DNA of 64,000 nucleotides from Ulota crispa (GCA_963920765.1 OY987249.1:16128432-16192431); one strand, 5' to 3'. Positions 1-12,216 are shown, counted from the stretch's first letter. Numbers and translations: made by a program. The notes: generated from the sequence alone by a model not told the origin.

Positions 1-1723
1 TACCTAATATGTTGTTAAAAGTGCCAAATTTCCCACCAAAGCACTCACGTCTTTGAAGTGATAATGCAGAAAACAGGAAAAAGCGCAGAAGCAAATAGCA
101 ACAAGCACAGAAACAATGCCATACCTTCAAGATTGTACAAATAAATTGCTGTAGAAGGGACCTCCGTCCGGGAGTAGTAGTAGTCCACCGGATCTGGCAA
201 TGAAGGTCTGTCTGTCCGTCTGGCAACTCAGGAAACGCTGCAAGTGCTAGAACGGCGTTTCCCGCTTGAGCCTCGAGGCCCTTGCAGATCAGACTATCAG
301 AGCATAGCCGAGCAGAGCAGAGCGACATGCAAAAGCTGAGAGGAAAAGCAGAAAGCAACTGCGGTGCAGGAGTAGACTGACAGAAACAACAACTGAACTG
401 TGCACACCAACGGCGCCGCACAGAAGGGATGTCGGCATGTCAAGGTGATGTGGTGGCAGCGTTGGATAGGTCAGACTAAGTTGCCCAATTTCCACGTAGG
501 CTTATCGCCTTCCTCGGATAATGTAGATTTTCCGTCGTTGTGTGCACGAATGAGGTGAACTTTAGCTTGTATCTTTGCTAAACAGATTCTAAAGTTGCAA
601 TGAAAGTGAATACTGTACAAGAGTGGTGAACATGGATTTTATAATTCGTTGAGGTTATAGGCTTATAGCAGCTTGAGCTAGTTCTGAGAATCTCACTTGG
701 GATTGCTGATCGGTGGAAAGTCGTAGCCTATTTCCAAGCCGCACGGTCCCTAAATCCGTGTGAGCCCGATTTCTTCTCCGTGGGCATGTGAATTGTGTTC
801 CGGTGCGATTCTCACTGTATCTCACGTCCTGGCTCTTCAAGTCCCCATTACAAGTTTCTCCCATCACTTGTGCTACACACTCGTGTTTTCAAAAATAAAT
901 TTAGGACACTTCTATCTACATGAGGATTTCCTTGTAGTCTTTAATGTAAGACCCTTCAAATTTAAGAGTTTGATAATTCTCAAATGAATATGAAACTGGT
1001 GTTGAGAAATCAATTTTACATGAAGGGATAAGGTTAAGTGTTCACAAATTTATCATAGATGAAGCGATATCAACCCTTTTCTAACATTATAAGGAGTTTC
1101 AACACAAGAAAAATTTGAGCTTTCGCATGACATTTTTCTTGCAAAAATATATCAGAATTTTGTGTAAAATCACGTTTATTCATATAAAAACTAATAAATA
1201 GTACGCACCTAGTAGGGTGTGCAAAAGTGCAAGCATGGGTTTTTTTGGTTGAGAAAACAAGAAGCACGGACCCTCTTGTGTGACAAAACAAGAAAAAAAA
1301 GACAAAGAAACATGATTCACTTACGTGCAAAAAAGGAAGAAAAGGACAAAAAAAATTCTTAGAACCACAAGTGAGAAATTAAAAACTTTCCTTGAGAAAA
1401 AGAGCAAAGGGAAAAACAGATTTAACTCCAAAATGTACCAAGGTTCAAAACCCCACACAAAAAAATGCAGTCTCTTTTTCAACCAATTATTCATATTGCG
1501 TCATGCCAGTCACGGAATTGGAAATTTTCTCAACAAAATTAATTACTATGATTGGTCAGTTTGACTCATTGATTGATTCAACTCCAATGGCCCAACCCAT
1601 TTCCTCCCCTCTATCCTCTCATCAAGTATGCCGGTTTCTATAGGAGGCGTTTCTTTTAGGAGGTTTTGCAACATGTTTCTTTCTTTCATAATTTAAAGAG
1701 TTTCAAATAGCAATAATCATTAG
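1..1723. other. No gene recognised at left edge
   Basis: Bases 1-850 are moderately GC-rich and could hold an untranslated exon of a gene lying outside the window. No conserved coding segment was found. 850-1723 is AT-rich. Confidence 0.4.
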
Positions 1724-2145
1724 AAGAAAAATGAGCTCAAGAGAAGGCCCCTATGGGAAGTGGTTGGAGGGGTCAAAAGCATTTAAATGTAATGTCTTTT
1801 TCAAATTACAAGAGACAAATACCCTGTACCCACTTACAAGTACTTCATGAGAGTATTTCTTTTTTACAATATCATATGCTTTTTGTTTGATGAGTGTCCT
1901 TGTTTGATTGGGAATCCAAGATCCTAATTTATTCTTGTGTCCTACTAAAGATCCTTGCATTTGTCATTTTCATGTTATAATATTCTTTTCCATCATCAAG
2001 CATTTTGTTATGTACCATAGTACATTTGAGTACTTCACATAAGGTAGAGACCCTTGTGTAGGTACCTTACCTATGCTTCTTCTACCTCAATAAATAGAGT
2101 GGTTTGTCAAGGTGTAGGGGCCTTCTCTAGCTCATTTTTCCTCTT
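1724..2145. mobile_element. Foldback element (imperfect inverted repeat ends)
   Basis: The left arm at 1724-1753 (AAAAATGAGCTCAAGAGAAG then GCCCCTA) is matched inversely by the right arm at 2115-2145 (TAGGGGCCTTCTCTAGCTCA then TTTTTC). Apart from a two-base gap and a few changes the arms pair for about 30 bp. The spacing is about 420 bp, MITE-like. No target duplication was identified. Confidence 0.5.
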
Positions 2146-3402
2146 GCGGCATATCCATTTTGAAGTCACATGTTTGTACATTCACATATATTTTGGATCA
2201 AAATTAGAAGTTAATCATATCTCTCATAAAGCGGAGAAATGGGATTTGTCTAGCAATATGATTCTCACATCTCTACCTCTTTTATAGCCATTTTTTTCAC
2301 AATTGGTGCAATTGTTTGCTACTTTAACAAAAATTAACATGTTCCACACTTCCAAAAGAGATATTAATCAAATAGTTGGATACAAAAATAAATGTTTGGA
2401 TTCTATTCTTAAAGTAGGTTTGATTTTTACTAACTTCAAGCCTTGAAGCAAATTTCTATTTTTTTGGGCTCCAAACTTCCAAAATGTGATTTTTTTTATG
2501 GCATTTTCAAGTAAAATGGGACTTGAGACATAGTGTAAACTATCTCTAGGCATCAAGACTTGATTTTAAATTGGTTATTTATATTGCAAGTTAACCCCTA
2601 AATGCCCAAGGGTGTTTTTTCTTGTTTTTGGAAGGCAATTTTGACATTTTTGAATTGTCCTTGTAATATCAATATGAAATATCAAAATGCAATTATAATT
2701 GTAAGATCTTAAACCTCAAGGTTTTTGGATGGTGTTGCAAAATAACTTCTAAAGAGGTCAAGCGGATTTTAAGATATTTGTGATTGAATGTGGATGAGTA
2801 TGGAATGTTTTGGTATTTTTTTGCCGCCTAAAACTTCTAATGCAAAAATGGTAACTTTTGGGTACAAAATTGGAAAATAATCACTTATGATGATTTAGTA
2901 TTTGTTGCTGTTACTTCAAAACTAATGACTCTTCTTCAAAATCATGACTTTAATGTTACAAACAAGCCTGCAATGCAATTGCCAAAGAGTTACCACCTAA
3001 TACAAAGAAAGTCTTTAACTTCAATTATTGACCAAAAATACTTATGGATGATAAAAAATTCAACAGTGAATGATTTCTAATTTGCATAACAAAGACATTC
3101 CAAGTGAAATTAGCACAAAATCACATTCAGATTTTTTTAGATGATGAATTTTCATTAAAACAACCCTAGCTGTCCAAAAGAAATTCTTGCCCGACTTGAA
3201 TAATGGGTTGCGTGAGATCCATGATGTATCCAACATTCTCTATTAAGTTCCCAATGCCCTAGTGACTTAAATTAGGCTGTGTAACTACTACTAGTAAACC
3301 TAACAACATGAAATTCTACCTAGGCTTTGGTAGTAGAATCCGTAGGCTAGATTTAACTACTGTGCCTTGTAAGCAAAGTAATTTTGCTTGCTAGACTCAT
3401 TA

Positions 3403-3797
3403 AGGTAGGCGCACCCATAAGCGTGGAAATAAGGGTTTTGGAGTAGGTATTACAATCGACTAACTTTGAAAAAAATACTGTAAGTTAGGAAATGGAAACC
3501 AAAAATATTGGCATCAATTTCAAGGTTCCAACTGCAAGCATTTCTTCACAAAGATTTTTCAAAGTCAAAATCACTGAAATTGTAAAAACCATGTGTAAGA
3601 GATGCTAAAAACAAGACTTATTGGTTCTTAAATAGTGAGATGGGTACTCAAAACCTCATGCTAGTCACGCACAACCATCACTTCATCATCCATAACCATC
3701 ACTTAGTCACCCACAGCTATTTGTTTTTTTATTGATTATCCCCTACCACTGTCAGGTGACGGGCATGGGGACACAACGCTTATGGATGCTGCTACCT
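3403..3797 (+). mobile_element. AGGTA-ended TIR MITE, copy A
   Basis: It begins TA|AGGTAGGCGCACCCATAAGC and ends CGCTTATGGATGCTGCTACCT|TA. The 395-bp element is flanked by TA (3401-3402 and 3798-3799). It is the reverse-orientation relative of 41071-41456; they share the internal words ATAACCATCACTTAGTCACC, GATGGGTACTCAAAAC and AACAAGACTTATTGGTTCTT-like sequence. It is non-autonomous. TA duplication suggests the Tc1/mariner group. Confidence 0.75.
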
Positions 3798-4870
3798 TAC
3801 CTATGATTGCTATGGCTGCTATGCATTGCAAGCATATTAATTTACATGATGGATTCATTAGTTGTGGCTGCTATGCCATGTCATGTATGGAAACTAATTT
3901 TGCTTGTTGGATTAGTTACATTTGCCTTAAAATTTTATGTATTTCCCAATTACTATTTCTTTTTATATTCTTCTTTGTGCTTGATTTATTTGCTTCTAAT
4001 TTGAGTGCTCTCTAATTTTTGACAAGACATATCATATAGAATACTAGTGGACTTGTGTACCTGCCATTCCGGTGGAAGGCTATTGGGCCACCCCATGCTC
4101 ATAAAAAATATTCCGTCAAGTTGGAAAAAAATTCAATGGGTTCCACCAAAGATGTCCTTTCACACACAACGCCCATGTTCATCACTTTACCCCTTGGCCC
4201 TTAGCCAATCACACATTTTTTACTTTGCCTCTTGGCCTTGGGCTAATCACAAATTTTTAAATCATACTTTACTTGCAACTATCCAACTAATAAAAATTGT
4301 ATTCTACGGAGTATTATAGAAATAAGACGGACATAATTGCCATTTAGAGGCTACCCCTTATCCTTGTGTACTCCATCCTCAAGGACAACTACTACAAACA
4401 TAACTACCATTTAATCTTCTTGGAGCGTGTGAGCTTTGCAACTACCCAACTAATAGGGATTGTATTCTATTATAGAAATTAGACACAAAAATATCTATCT
4501 TTAAGTATTTTCCAAACTATTTCATAAAATTACTTCAGAATAATGTGGTTTCAAAACAATTGCATCAAATAATAATTATTTGAACTACTTGATTTATATG
4601 AACCTCTTATTTAGCAATTGCATTATTTAATCAATCACTATGTATGTTTTGATTTTCAACATATACCAAATTTGCAATTTAACATTACAAATGCAAAATA
4701 AACTTTCATCTAAAAGTAACAACATTTCAAATAAACAAAGGACTCCTATAATTCTCTCATAAGTATTCTACATCAACCTCTTTTCATTTCTTTTACCACA
4801 TAAATGATTCCAACTGTGTATCCAAAACATTCAAAATACAAATCTTTGAGAATGCACAATGAGTGACAAA

Positions 4871-4911
4871 TATATTATATATATATGTATATATATATAT
4901 ATATATATATG
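4871..4911. repeat. (TA)n microsatellite
   Basis: Nearly pure TA repeat of about 40 bp, bordering a GC-richer segment that ends at another TA tract near 5515. Confidence 0.9.
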
Positions 4912-5514
4912 AAACTATAATCTCGTTAATCATGCGCATATTCTCGTTGCGCGTTGCTTCTCAGTGGGTTGTCGTTATCTTATGACATGCCCATCTTTGT
5001 ATCTTTTGTTGTCTCCTCGACTTTGTCAGCCGGGCTATTCTGAGCCAACACCTGCATTTCTTGCTACCCCTGCTGCTTCCTTTTGTTTTGAGAGCTTGCC
5101 TTCGCCATCTCTCGTAGTCAAGAGTTGTGCAAGTCGCCAACAAATCCTACGCCTCCGCAGCAACCTCTGTAGCAATAGAAAGCTCATATATTTCCTACAA
5201 GACAATTGCAAAGCGGTTCTCTTGTTAGCAAGCAAGACAATGGAAATTAGTTCTCTACCCAACAAGTTGCCAACAAATTTCTCATTAGCAAGCGATATGC
5301 AAATCAACAGCAATGATTGTGCAATTGGGGAGCACTGAACATGTCACATCTTGCTAGGGACGTGGGTGCAAGCTCATCAGGCTAGCGGCGGTGAGTGGAG
5401 TTGTGACAGTGATTCACATGTGACAAATATTACCTATATCCAAGTAACTAAGACAACATGTAAACTAAAAGGATTGCCACGAGGTAAACCTGTAATTTGT
5501 TATATAGTTTAGCA
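4912..5514. other. Intervening 600-bp segment between two TA microsatellites
   Basis: It is richer in GC than its flanks and carries one 124-codon open frame (4964-5338, plus) with no family I recognise. It lies inside the putative piggyBac interval and is bounded on both sides by (TA)n. Confidence 0.4.
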
Positions 5515-5555
5515 TATATATATATATATATACACACACATATATACATATATAT
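5515..5555. repeat. (TA)n/(CA)n microsatellite
   Basis: Compound TA and CA repeat of about 40 bp. With 4871-4911 it brackets a segment of about 600 bp with a different base composition. Confidence 0.85.
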
Positions 5556-5959
5556 TGCAATATCAAAAATGATGGTCTTACTCTATAAACTAAAATTTAG
5601 CTTTTATAAATACTATCAACTTTTAAGGGCTTCATGAAATGCAAAATAACAATTACCAATGCAAAGAAAAACTTCTCCACATACAAGGCATATTATTATG
5701 CATCTTTTATCACAATACTAACATTCCCTCCTTCTATTGCTTTGTACTAACCCATGGATTGTGGAAATTGCAAGGATGCTACATGATATACATTTTTTTA
5801 CATGCAAATACTATATTTGCAACACAAATGCTATTGCTAATTGGAATTCAAGATGTATATTCTAGGAAACCCCCCTCCAATTATAGTCATGTTTATGCCA
5901 TATTCACATGTTTACACAAGTGGAATTCAATAAATAAATAAAAAGACAATGCCACCATT

Positions 5960-7515
5960 TATGAGTACAAACTTTGACACATGTAACTACCATGAAGCTA
6001 ATCTACCACATCTACTCCACGCTTGTAGGTCGTATATTCCAAATGTACTAGAGATGTCTCAATATCACTCTCTCATGGCCTTGTTGACGAGAAACGGTGG
6101 TTGTACTTCTAGTAGAAGACAGTGGATGGGCATGGGTTGATAATAAAACTACAAGTTTTTTATCTATCCATACTACAAAGCATATTTTTTTAAAGGAGTG
6201 CATTTTTCAAGATATAGTACCTTGAGTACATTTCATCAAAGTCTTTCTGTCACTGTTAGAAGAAGGTAGACCAATTGTATTTGACCTAACGGTTCCAGTT
6301 GCAGCTAAATCTAAATTTCTCAATTCTATGAACAACTCCAACAATGTAAAAAAGTTAAAATTCATAAGAATGAGACATATTCTTTTACTAAATCCTTAAC
6401 CAAATTTAAAGCACCAAATTTACCTTGTTTTGGATCACTTTTTTTAGAACCTTCTAAATTTTCATAGTTACTTCTCCCTCCATAATAGACATTAAAATTA
6501 GGCACACATTTTGTTGCTGAATCTGATAAACATCATATCTTAATTCCTCATTTTACAGGTTTAGAAGGTAAGTATTAGCAAGCATCACAATATTTTTCTT
6601 TATACATGATCATCATTTAATCTATTGTTATAAATTCACCACAATTCCAAAAATACTTAAATTTGTCTCTTAAGTTGTTTAGCAACCACTTATTTTTCCT
6701 TAATTTATCATATCTTGGAATATGCAATGAACTTATTACATCTTCTGGGTTTATAATGTGCAAACACTAGGTTATGCTTTCATATCAATTTCTACTCATA
6801 ATAAAAGAGATAATAAAACCAAAAAAAGGAATGTAGAGGATGTTTGCTAGTATGCTGTAATATTAAGTATACGTTTAATGCCCATATATAGATTAATTGC
6901 CATGTATGCTTTTAACTCTAATACAATAATATCATACCGTTGTGTACCTCCTCTTACACCTTCTAATGACCTCTTCTTTTTAGTATCTTTACCCAACTTA
7001 GTCTTACCGTACCTATTAGTTTCTTTAACTATTGATTGCAATGTTTGGTCAGGCCAAATTGTGACCACATTTGTTCAAGAAATAAAGCATGGCTTGAAAA
7101 TTGAGTCAGTTTAGGGCTAGGACCACAAAAAAATTTAAGAGGGAGATCATAAGTTGTATATTGATTCATCCATGTATCATTTTTATACAATTTACATATT
7201 TTAGGTTCTCTTTTTGACACAAACTTTCCAACAATTTGTTGAGAAATTTGATCTAGTAATTCATCCTCATTATTGCTCAACTACTCATTGGAGTTACCTG
7301 CACAGTCACAGTTTTGATCATTGATTTCTTCTAAGCTATCTCTAGTATGAGTGTTTATACTATCCAATTGTACTCCTGAAGTGACTTGATCATCATGGTA
7401 ATTATGAGAACTCTCATTGCTTGAAGCTGTCTTTGAAATGTCACGATCAACATGGTAATGTCTTACACCAAAAAAAGATGGGACATCCTCCATAATACAA
7501 TTGTTAGGGTTTAGC
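5960..7515 (-). pseudogene. Decayed piggyBac-type transposase (DDE_Tnp_1_7 family)
   Basis: Reading the minus strand across three frames gives the piggyBac family order. An acidic N-terminal part (DEDELLDQ-like) comes first, then FFCGPSPKLTQFS, QTLQSIVKETNRYGKT and LELKAYMAINLYMGIKR. A linker with stops follows, then PRYDKLRKNKWLLNNLRDKF, NCGEFITID-stop-MM, YLPSKPVK, SDSATKCVPNFNVYYGG, ELFIELRNLDL, AATGTVRSNTIGLP, and VDVVD-stop-LHGSYMCQ. These match, from memory, the family blocks ETNRYA, LKAYMGINIYMGI, YDKLWKIRPLL, GE.LTIDEMM, KPIKWGIK, LCDSKTGYV, DNFYTSPEL, ATGTVRSNR and YNKYMGGVDL-DQL. There are many in-frame stops (for example at the Glu of TIDEMM) and at least one frameshift near 7030-7070. 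The second catalytic Asp, in the DNFYTS-like block, appears to be lost. It cannot encode an active enzyme. Confidence 0.85.
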
Positions 7516-7529
7516 ACTGCAGCGCAGTG

Positions 7530-7640
7530 TTTGCCTTCTCCACTCGCAGCGTCATTTTGCCTTGCTCCACACGCAATGCTGTCTTTGCCTTCTCCACTTG
7601 CACCATTGTTTTGGCCCTCTCTATGTGTAGCATTAGGAAT
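7530..7640 (+). repeat. Degenerate tandem repeat of about 27 bp
   Basis: Four successive units start TTTGCCTTCTCCAC, TTTGCCTTGCTCCAC, TTTGCCTTCTCCAC and TTTGGCCCTCTCTA. Each is followed by a CGCA/GCA-like word. Similar TTGCCTTCTC words recur irregularly to about 8600. Confidence 0.6.
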
Positions 7641-9030
7641 ACACTCATGAGGCTACCACAGTCGCAAGGGACGACAAAACACGTAGCAAGGTGTCACTAA
7701 TTTTGATTTTTTTCTGAAAGTCTAGTTTAGGATTGCTTGAGGGGTAGGCCCAGCTGTGCAGTTGCAGGTCCGCACTTGGGTTTAGCGGTTGCCTGCTGCG
7801 GATAGGAATTCCAAGTAAAAAACACTAGGTTGCCAATTACGGCTGTGAGCAGCGGTGGGATTAGGAATGTGATTTGGCTGCAGCCGTTTTTTGCAGCCAA
7901 GGGACAAAAATATTGTTCATCCACATCTTGCGGACCAATGCCACAGCTACAGCCAGCAGAAGTAGCATAATGTGCAAGGCCCTATTGTCGCCATGAATAT
8001 CATTCACTTGCCATCTCCAAATGCAAGTTCGTGTCTGCTCTCATGTAGGTCAGTTGCAGTGTTCTCTTGCAGGTCAATGGAGTTGTGATTTCATCTCTTT
8101 TGAAGCTAGTTAGCACTACTTTTCTCATCTCTCTTGCCTTCTCTAGATGCAAAGTTGGAAGTGCAGTCAACTGCTAGATTAGTAGCGGCCTTGTGATTTG
8201 CTTCTCCCTACTTGCGTGCAACCGCATTGTGGTTGTTCTTGTACATGGCTACAACATTGTGGTTTTCTTTGCACTGTTGCTTAGGAAATATCAAGCTTAT
8301 TGATATCCGGCACTTCTCTCTTTTCTTCAACATTGCCGTGTTTACTATGTTTTGCCTCCCTGTCACGCCTCCAACTGCTGTCATGTTACTAGCACTTTGC
8401 CTTGTCTCCATGCTTTGGCCCTTCTCTATTGCTGCTTGGAGCACACCCCGACAATGCTTCACTGCTCTCCTTGGTTGCTGACATTAGAAACACTGTTTCT
8501 ATGCAAGCACCAACATTGTTGCTGAAGTAGCTTTTGGTAATGGTTGCAACAGCTGTGTCTTCCACAACACCTTCTTTGAACAACACCCCTTCTCTAATTG
8601 TGCTTCAAGTACAAACTACTATTTTTTCCTCAACATTCTCTTGAGTGCATACAAGGAAAGGGTTGGTGCAACAAGCTCTAATCTCCTTTGCATCATTTCA
8701 CTCTCAAGCATTGTCAAGAGTGCTAGGCACCCTAATCCGCATGTTCTCATGGTTGAATTATGTGTAAGACTTGGTGCAATGTTTCCTTTTTGTTTACAAA
8801 AGAAATTAGAGCCCCTCTTTGCCATTGATAACAAGCTAAAACTTCAAAGTGTGTTTTTTGCAAGCTTGTGAAAGAATGACAGTTGACAATCCTAAATTTG
8901 AGTTAGGATTTAGTGCTATAGAATCTAAATATAGCTATTAGACTATAGGCTTTGCAAGGATTAGAAGAGTTATCTTCATGCATTTGTAACCACCTTTCAT
9001 TGGTGGAAATGGTTCACCTTTAGAAGTGTT
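7641..9030. other. No gene seen; low-complexity interior of piggyBac interval
   Basis: Short open frames on both strands overlap and have no recognisable domain. The sequence is rich in TTG, CAA and GCA words. It may be diverged transposon leader or captured sequence. Confidence 0.4.
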
Positions 9031-9031
9031 A

Positions 9032-9410
9032 CTCCCTTTGTCCCAAAATGATCTTCCTATTACACAAAATGGTCCGGATTAAGATTTTAAAAAGTATTTA
9101 AAATAATAATAATTGAATCTTCACGAAGAGTTTGATACACTCCTATAGTCTTCCAAAATTGAGTTCCAAATAGGTTTGAAAGGGTGATCTTGAAGCACTT
9201 GAAAATTGGGTTTTTTGGGCTTTTCTATCAAGCACCGCTAGCCAGTGGTTATGTGTCCAACCTTATCTCTAAAAAGCCACATCCCCCAAGTTCATGATGG
9301 AGGGGGAATTTGGTGTACTAGGACCTTCAATTCCTCCACGTCATATAAGAAGATCATTTTAGGACAAAGTTTTAAGGCCAATAGGAAGATTGTTTTGGGG
9401 ACAGAGGGAG
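9032..9410 (+). mobile_element. Stowaway-like MITE (CTCCCTTTGTCCC ends)
   Basis: Terminal repeats CTCCCTTTGTCCCAAAATGA and, inverted at the right end, CTCCCTCTGTCCCCAAAACA. The 379-bp element is flanked by TA (9030-9031, 9411-9412). The right end has a nested partial copy of its own terminus (GAAGATCATTTTAGGACAAA) about 65 bp inside. CTCCCTCYGTYCC ends with TA duplication define the Stowaway/mariner MITE class of plants. Confidence 0.85.
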
Positions 9411-9632
9411 TATTTTTTAGAATGTTGGGTGCCGTAATTCAAGTTTGTCACTTTATTTTCAAACCATTGCTTGTTTTTCAACGTGGCAGATTCTCACAAG
9501 CTCTTTTGAGGCACTTTTTAGTGCGCAACAAGTATACTTGTACTTTGGGTTCCACAAAAAAAAATGGGTATGTAATATGTTAAATATTTAAATTGAATGC
9601 TGAAGCTAACTTCAGTATGCAGCTTTTGGAAG

Positions 9633-9660
9633 GGAAAAAAAAAAAAAAAAAAAAAAAAAA
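9633..9660. repeat. Poly-A tract
   Basis: Near-uninterrupted A run of about 28 bases. Similar runs occur at 60343-60356 and 63860-63884. Confidence 0.9.
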
Positions 9661-9739
9661 CATTCAAATCTTTGTTTTTGGCAAGGTTTTAAAATTTCCT
9701 CGCAACCCAAATCTAGTCACTTGGGCATTTGGAGGTTAA

Positions 9740-12216
9740 AGAAGAGGTTCACACTTTCCCATATTCAACTTTATAAGTTCCAATTGAAGAAAAGACTTCA
9801 CTTCATTGGATTTCAAAATAGTAGTAATTATTGTAGTTTGAGAAACATGGATTCCATAAAGAGAAGCAACCAAGCTTTATCTTAATTTCCAACTCCTACC
9901 TCAATTCCAAGTATATCATAGGGTCCAATATCTAAATTGTTCTTCATTACCTTCAATAGTGATGAATCCCAAAAATAAAAATAATCTTCTACCTCTTGTT
10001 CTCTTCAAAATTACCAAAAGTTTACTGTCAACATTTTGGCATTGCAAAAAGTTGCAATGTACCTACAAAAAGCCAAAGTGCAATGAATCTCATTTATGTT
10101 TGAATGAATTAAGCTCTATTTCTCAAAGATAAATTGGCAAGTTTTAAAGATTGACATATTTACAATGCAATATATTATTGGTTCATGTTTGAATATTATG
10201 TTTCAATCTTGGATGCTTGAAAAAGAAAAAACATAGACTGGAAGAAAAAATCTTATGAACACCAAAGTTGCTATGAATAGAGTATGAACTCAAAAATACT
10301 TCAAAATGTTGTGAGGCAATATCAAACATTTGAAGGTATCATCTTTTAAACCAACACTAATACCACTCATTCAAAAAGATGTAAGATCACAAGCTTCACC
10401 TGGGATAATATGTGATGACTCTCAAAAGTTTGTACTGAACTTGCTTCAAACTTTGCCATAAAAATTTGAGAGACTAGAAAGTATTGGTGAAATTTGGATT
10501 TGACCCCAAAATTTAAAGGTCAATAATGGTACTTGGTTTTGGGTGCTGATGATTAGACACAAGATGTGTTGTTTGTTGAATTCTATTTTGCCAAATTTAA
10601 GGTTTAAAAATTGTAACAAATTTTGCGACTAATTGTATTTTATAAGAAAATGGACATTGATGAATGTTGTTCTATTTGTTCTAAAAGGAAACTATAGAAT
10701 TCAATTTTAGTAGATTTTTCTTATCCACATTAGTTGTTTTTGTATCCATGAATTAACACATGTTATTTAGTGACCTGTTATCTTAGGAATCATCAAGAAA
10801 AAGTGAAGAGACATTTTAACCCTCTAACCAAGGTTTTGAATACTCTAGCAATTGACCAATTTTGGTCACCTTGTTGTTAAAGGGTTAAAGAAGGAAATAA
10901 CAAAAGTATTTAAAATATCAATGAAGAATCAATCTAAGTCAAGTAAAAATCAATGGTGCTTGGATTATACTTACATACACGTAAATTTACAAAAGGTTTA
11001 CTTTGGAAGCTAATGTTTTAAGGTAGTTGGCTCTAAAAGTGTTCAATCATTTTGAACCACCCAATAGACAGTAGAGAAATGGACATGAGATTGGTTCTTA
11101 AATCATCTTCTTACAATCATTGAGTACATGAAAAAAAAGTTGTTTTAATTACAAGAGTCAATCATTCTCCTTGCTTCTTCAAATCTCTTCACAACTTATA
11201 AGTGAACAGTTCTTGGAAGGTCTAGGATCATAAATAGGGACCTATGCACTTTAAAAATTCATAAATAATTCAAAAATGCTTCAAAAATTATGAAACAACT
11301 TGTGTTACATTCCGCATCTATTTCTGTTTAGTCTCAAAAATGAACTAAACATCCTCCCATCCACGGAAAACCATGAAAAAGGGGAATGAGCCCTGAGATG
11401 GTCGGTTTTCGAGCCGACTACCTTATGTATCGGCATTTACATCTTGCTTACCTACTCTTGCTTCGTACCCAATGATACAACTTTTGAGCCCGCCTCAAGG
11501 ACTCATTTGAGAATTTTTTTTTTCAATTATAATTGGCACTGCAAGTACCAGCCTTCAACAAAGTCATGAAGCTACTTAAATCCAAGAATCACGTGGAAAA
11601 CAGATGAAGTATCAGTTGCTCATTCCAGGCATATGTACTCATTTGAAATGTAGCAGCACCTTCTTAAATTAAGCAGCACTTTAGTAGTTTCACCGATTTT
11701 GAAACAAAGAATTTCTTCAAAAAAATTTGTATCCCTTTGAACAAAAAATCGTCCAAAACCAAAATAAAAGCATCCAGCTTTGCCTCCTCAAGATGCTACC
11801 CGCCAATGATTTTCTCGAACAAGACTGTCGCGCACTGCCGTTGATGGCAATGGAAAAAAAGATTGTAGTCACGACTTACTAATTCTTATAGAAAAATGAC
11901 ACTTGATTCTGTCTAGTCATTCCGGAAAATTTGATAAAGAGGTTAAACTTCTATAGCATAAACCATCCGTCCACGGAAAGTTGCACCTTTAACAAGCTGA
12001 AAAAATGCAGCAATTTCCTTGAATAAGGGCACTGTCAATGCAGCCTCCTACCACAAACTCCGCTAACGAACATCCAAGAACCGACGGTTCTCGAAGGAAT
12101 CACTCTTCAAAGCTACACTGAGGTACAATATTACAAGCACTTGACACTGCTACATGATACCAAGAAACTAAAAGGTATCGATGGAGTAATTTACCTCGAA
12201 AGGTCTAACAATGGAT
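9740..12216. other. AT-rich intergenic; no gene seen
   Basis: No open frame of note apart from the small TTAA element. The last few hundred bases before 12216 are probably the RPN5 3' untranslated region and downstream flank. Confidence 0.6.
10820..10884. mobile_element. 65-bp TTAA-flanked hairpin mini-element
   Basis: TTAA (10816-10819), CCCTCTAACCAAGGT, an internal palindrome TGACCAATTTTGGTCA, then ACCTTGTTGTTAAAGGG and TTAA (10885-10888). The layout is that of a minimal piggyBac-type non-autonomous element: TTAA duplications and CCC/GGG ends. Confidence 0.55.

Larger units (their letters stand above)
2591..9739 (-). mobile_element. Putative full-length piggyBac element with TTAA flanks
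   Basis: TTAA at 2591-2594 is followed by CCCCTAAATGCCCAAG. TTAA at 9736-9739 is preceded by the inverse of CCTCCAAATGCCCAAG. These form imperfect terminal inverted repeats (14 of 16 bases) around a 7.1-kb interval holding the transposase relic on the minus strand. TTAA target duplications and CC(C)-starting ends are hallmarks of piggyBac. The interval also contains later TIR elements at 3403-3797 and 9032-9410. The pairing of the two ends is inferred from short repeats only. Confidence 0.5.
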
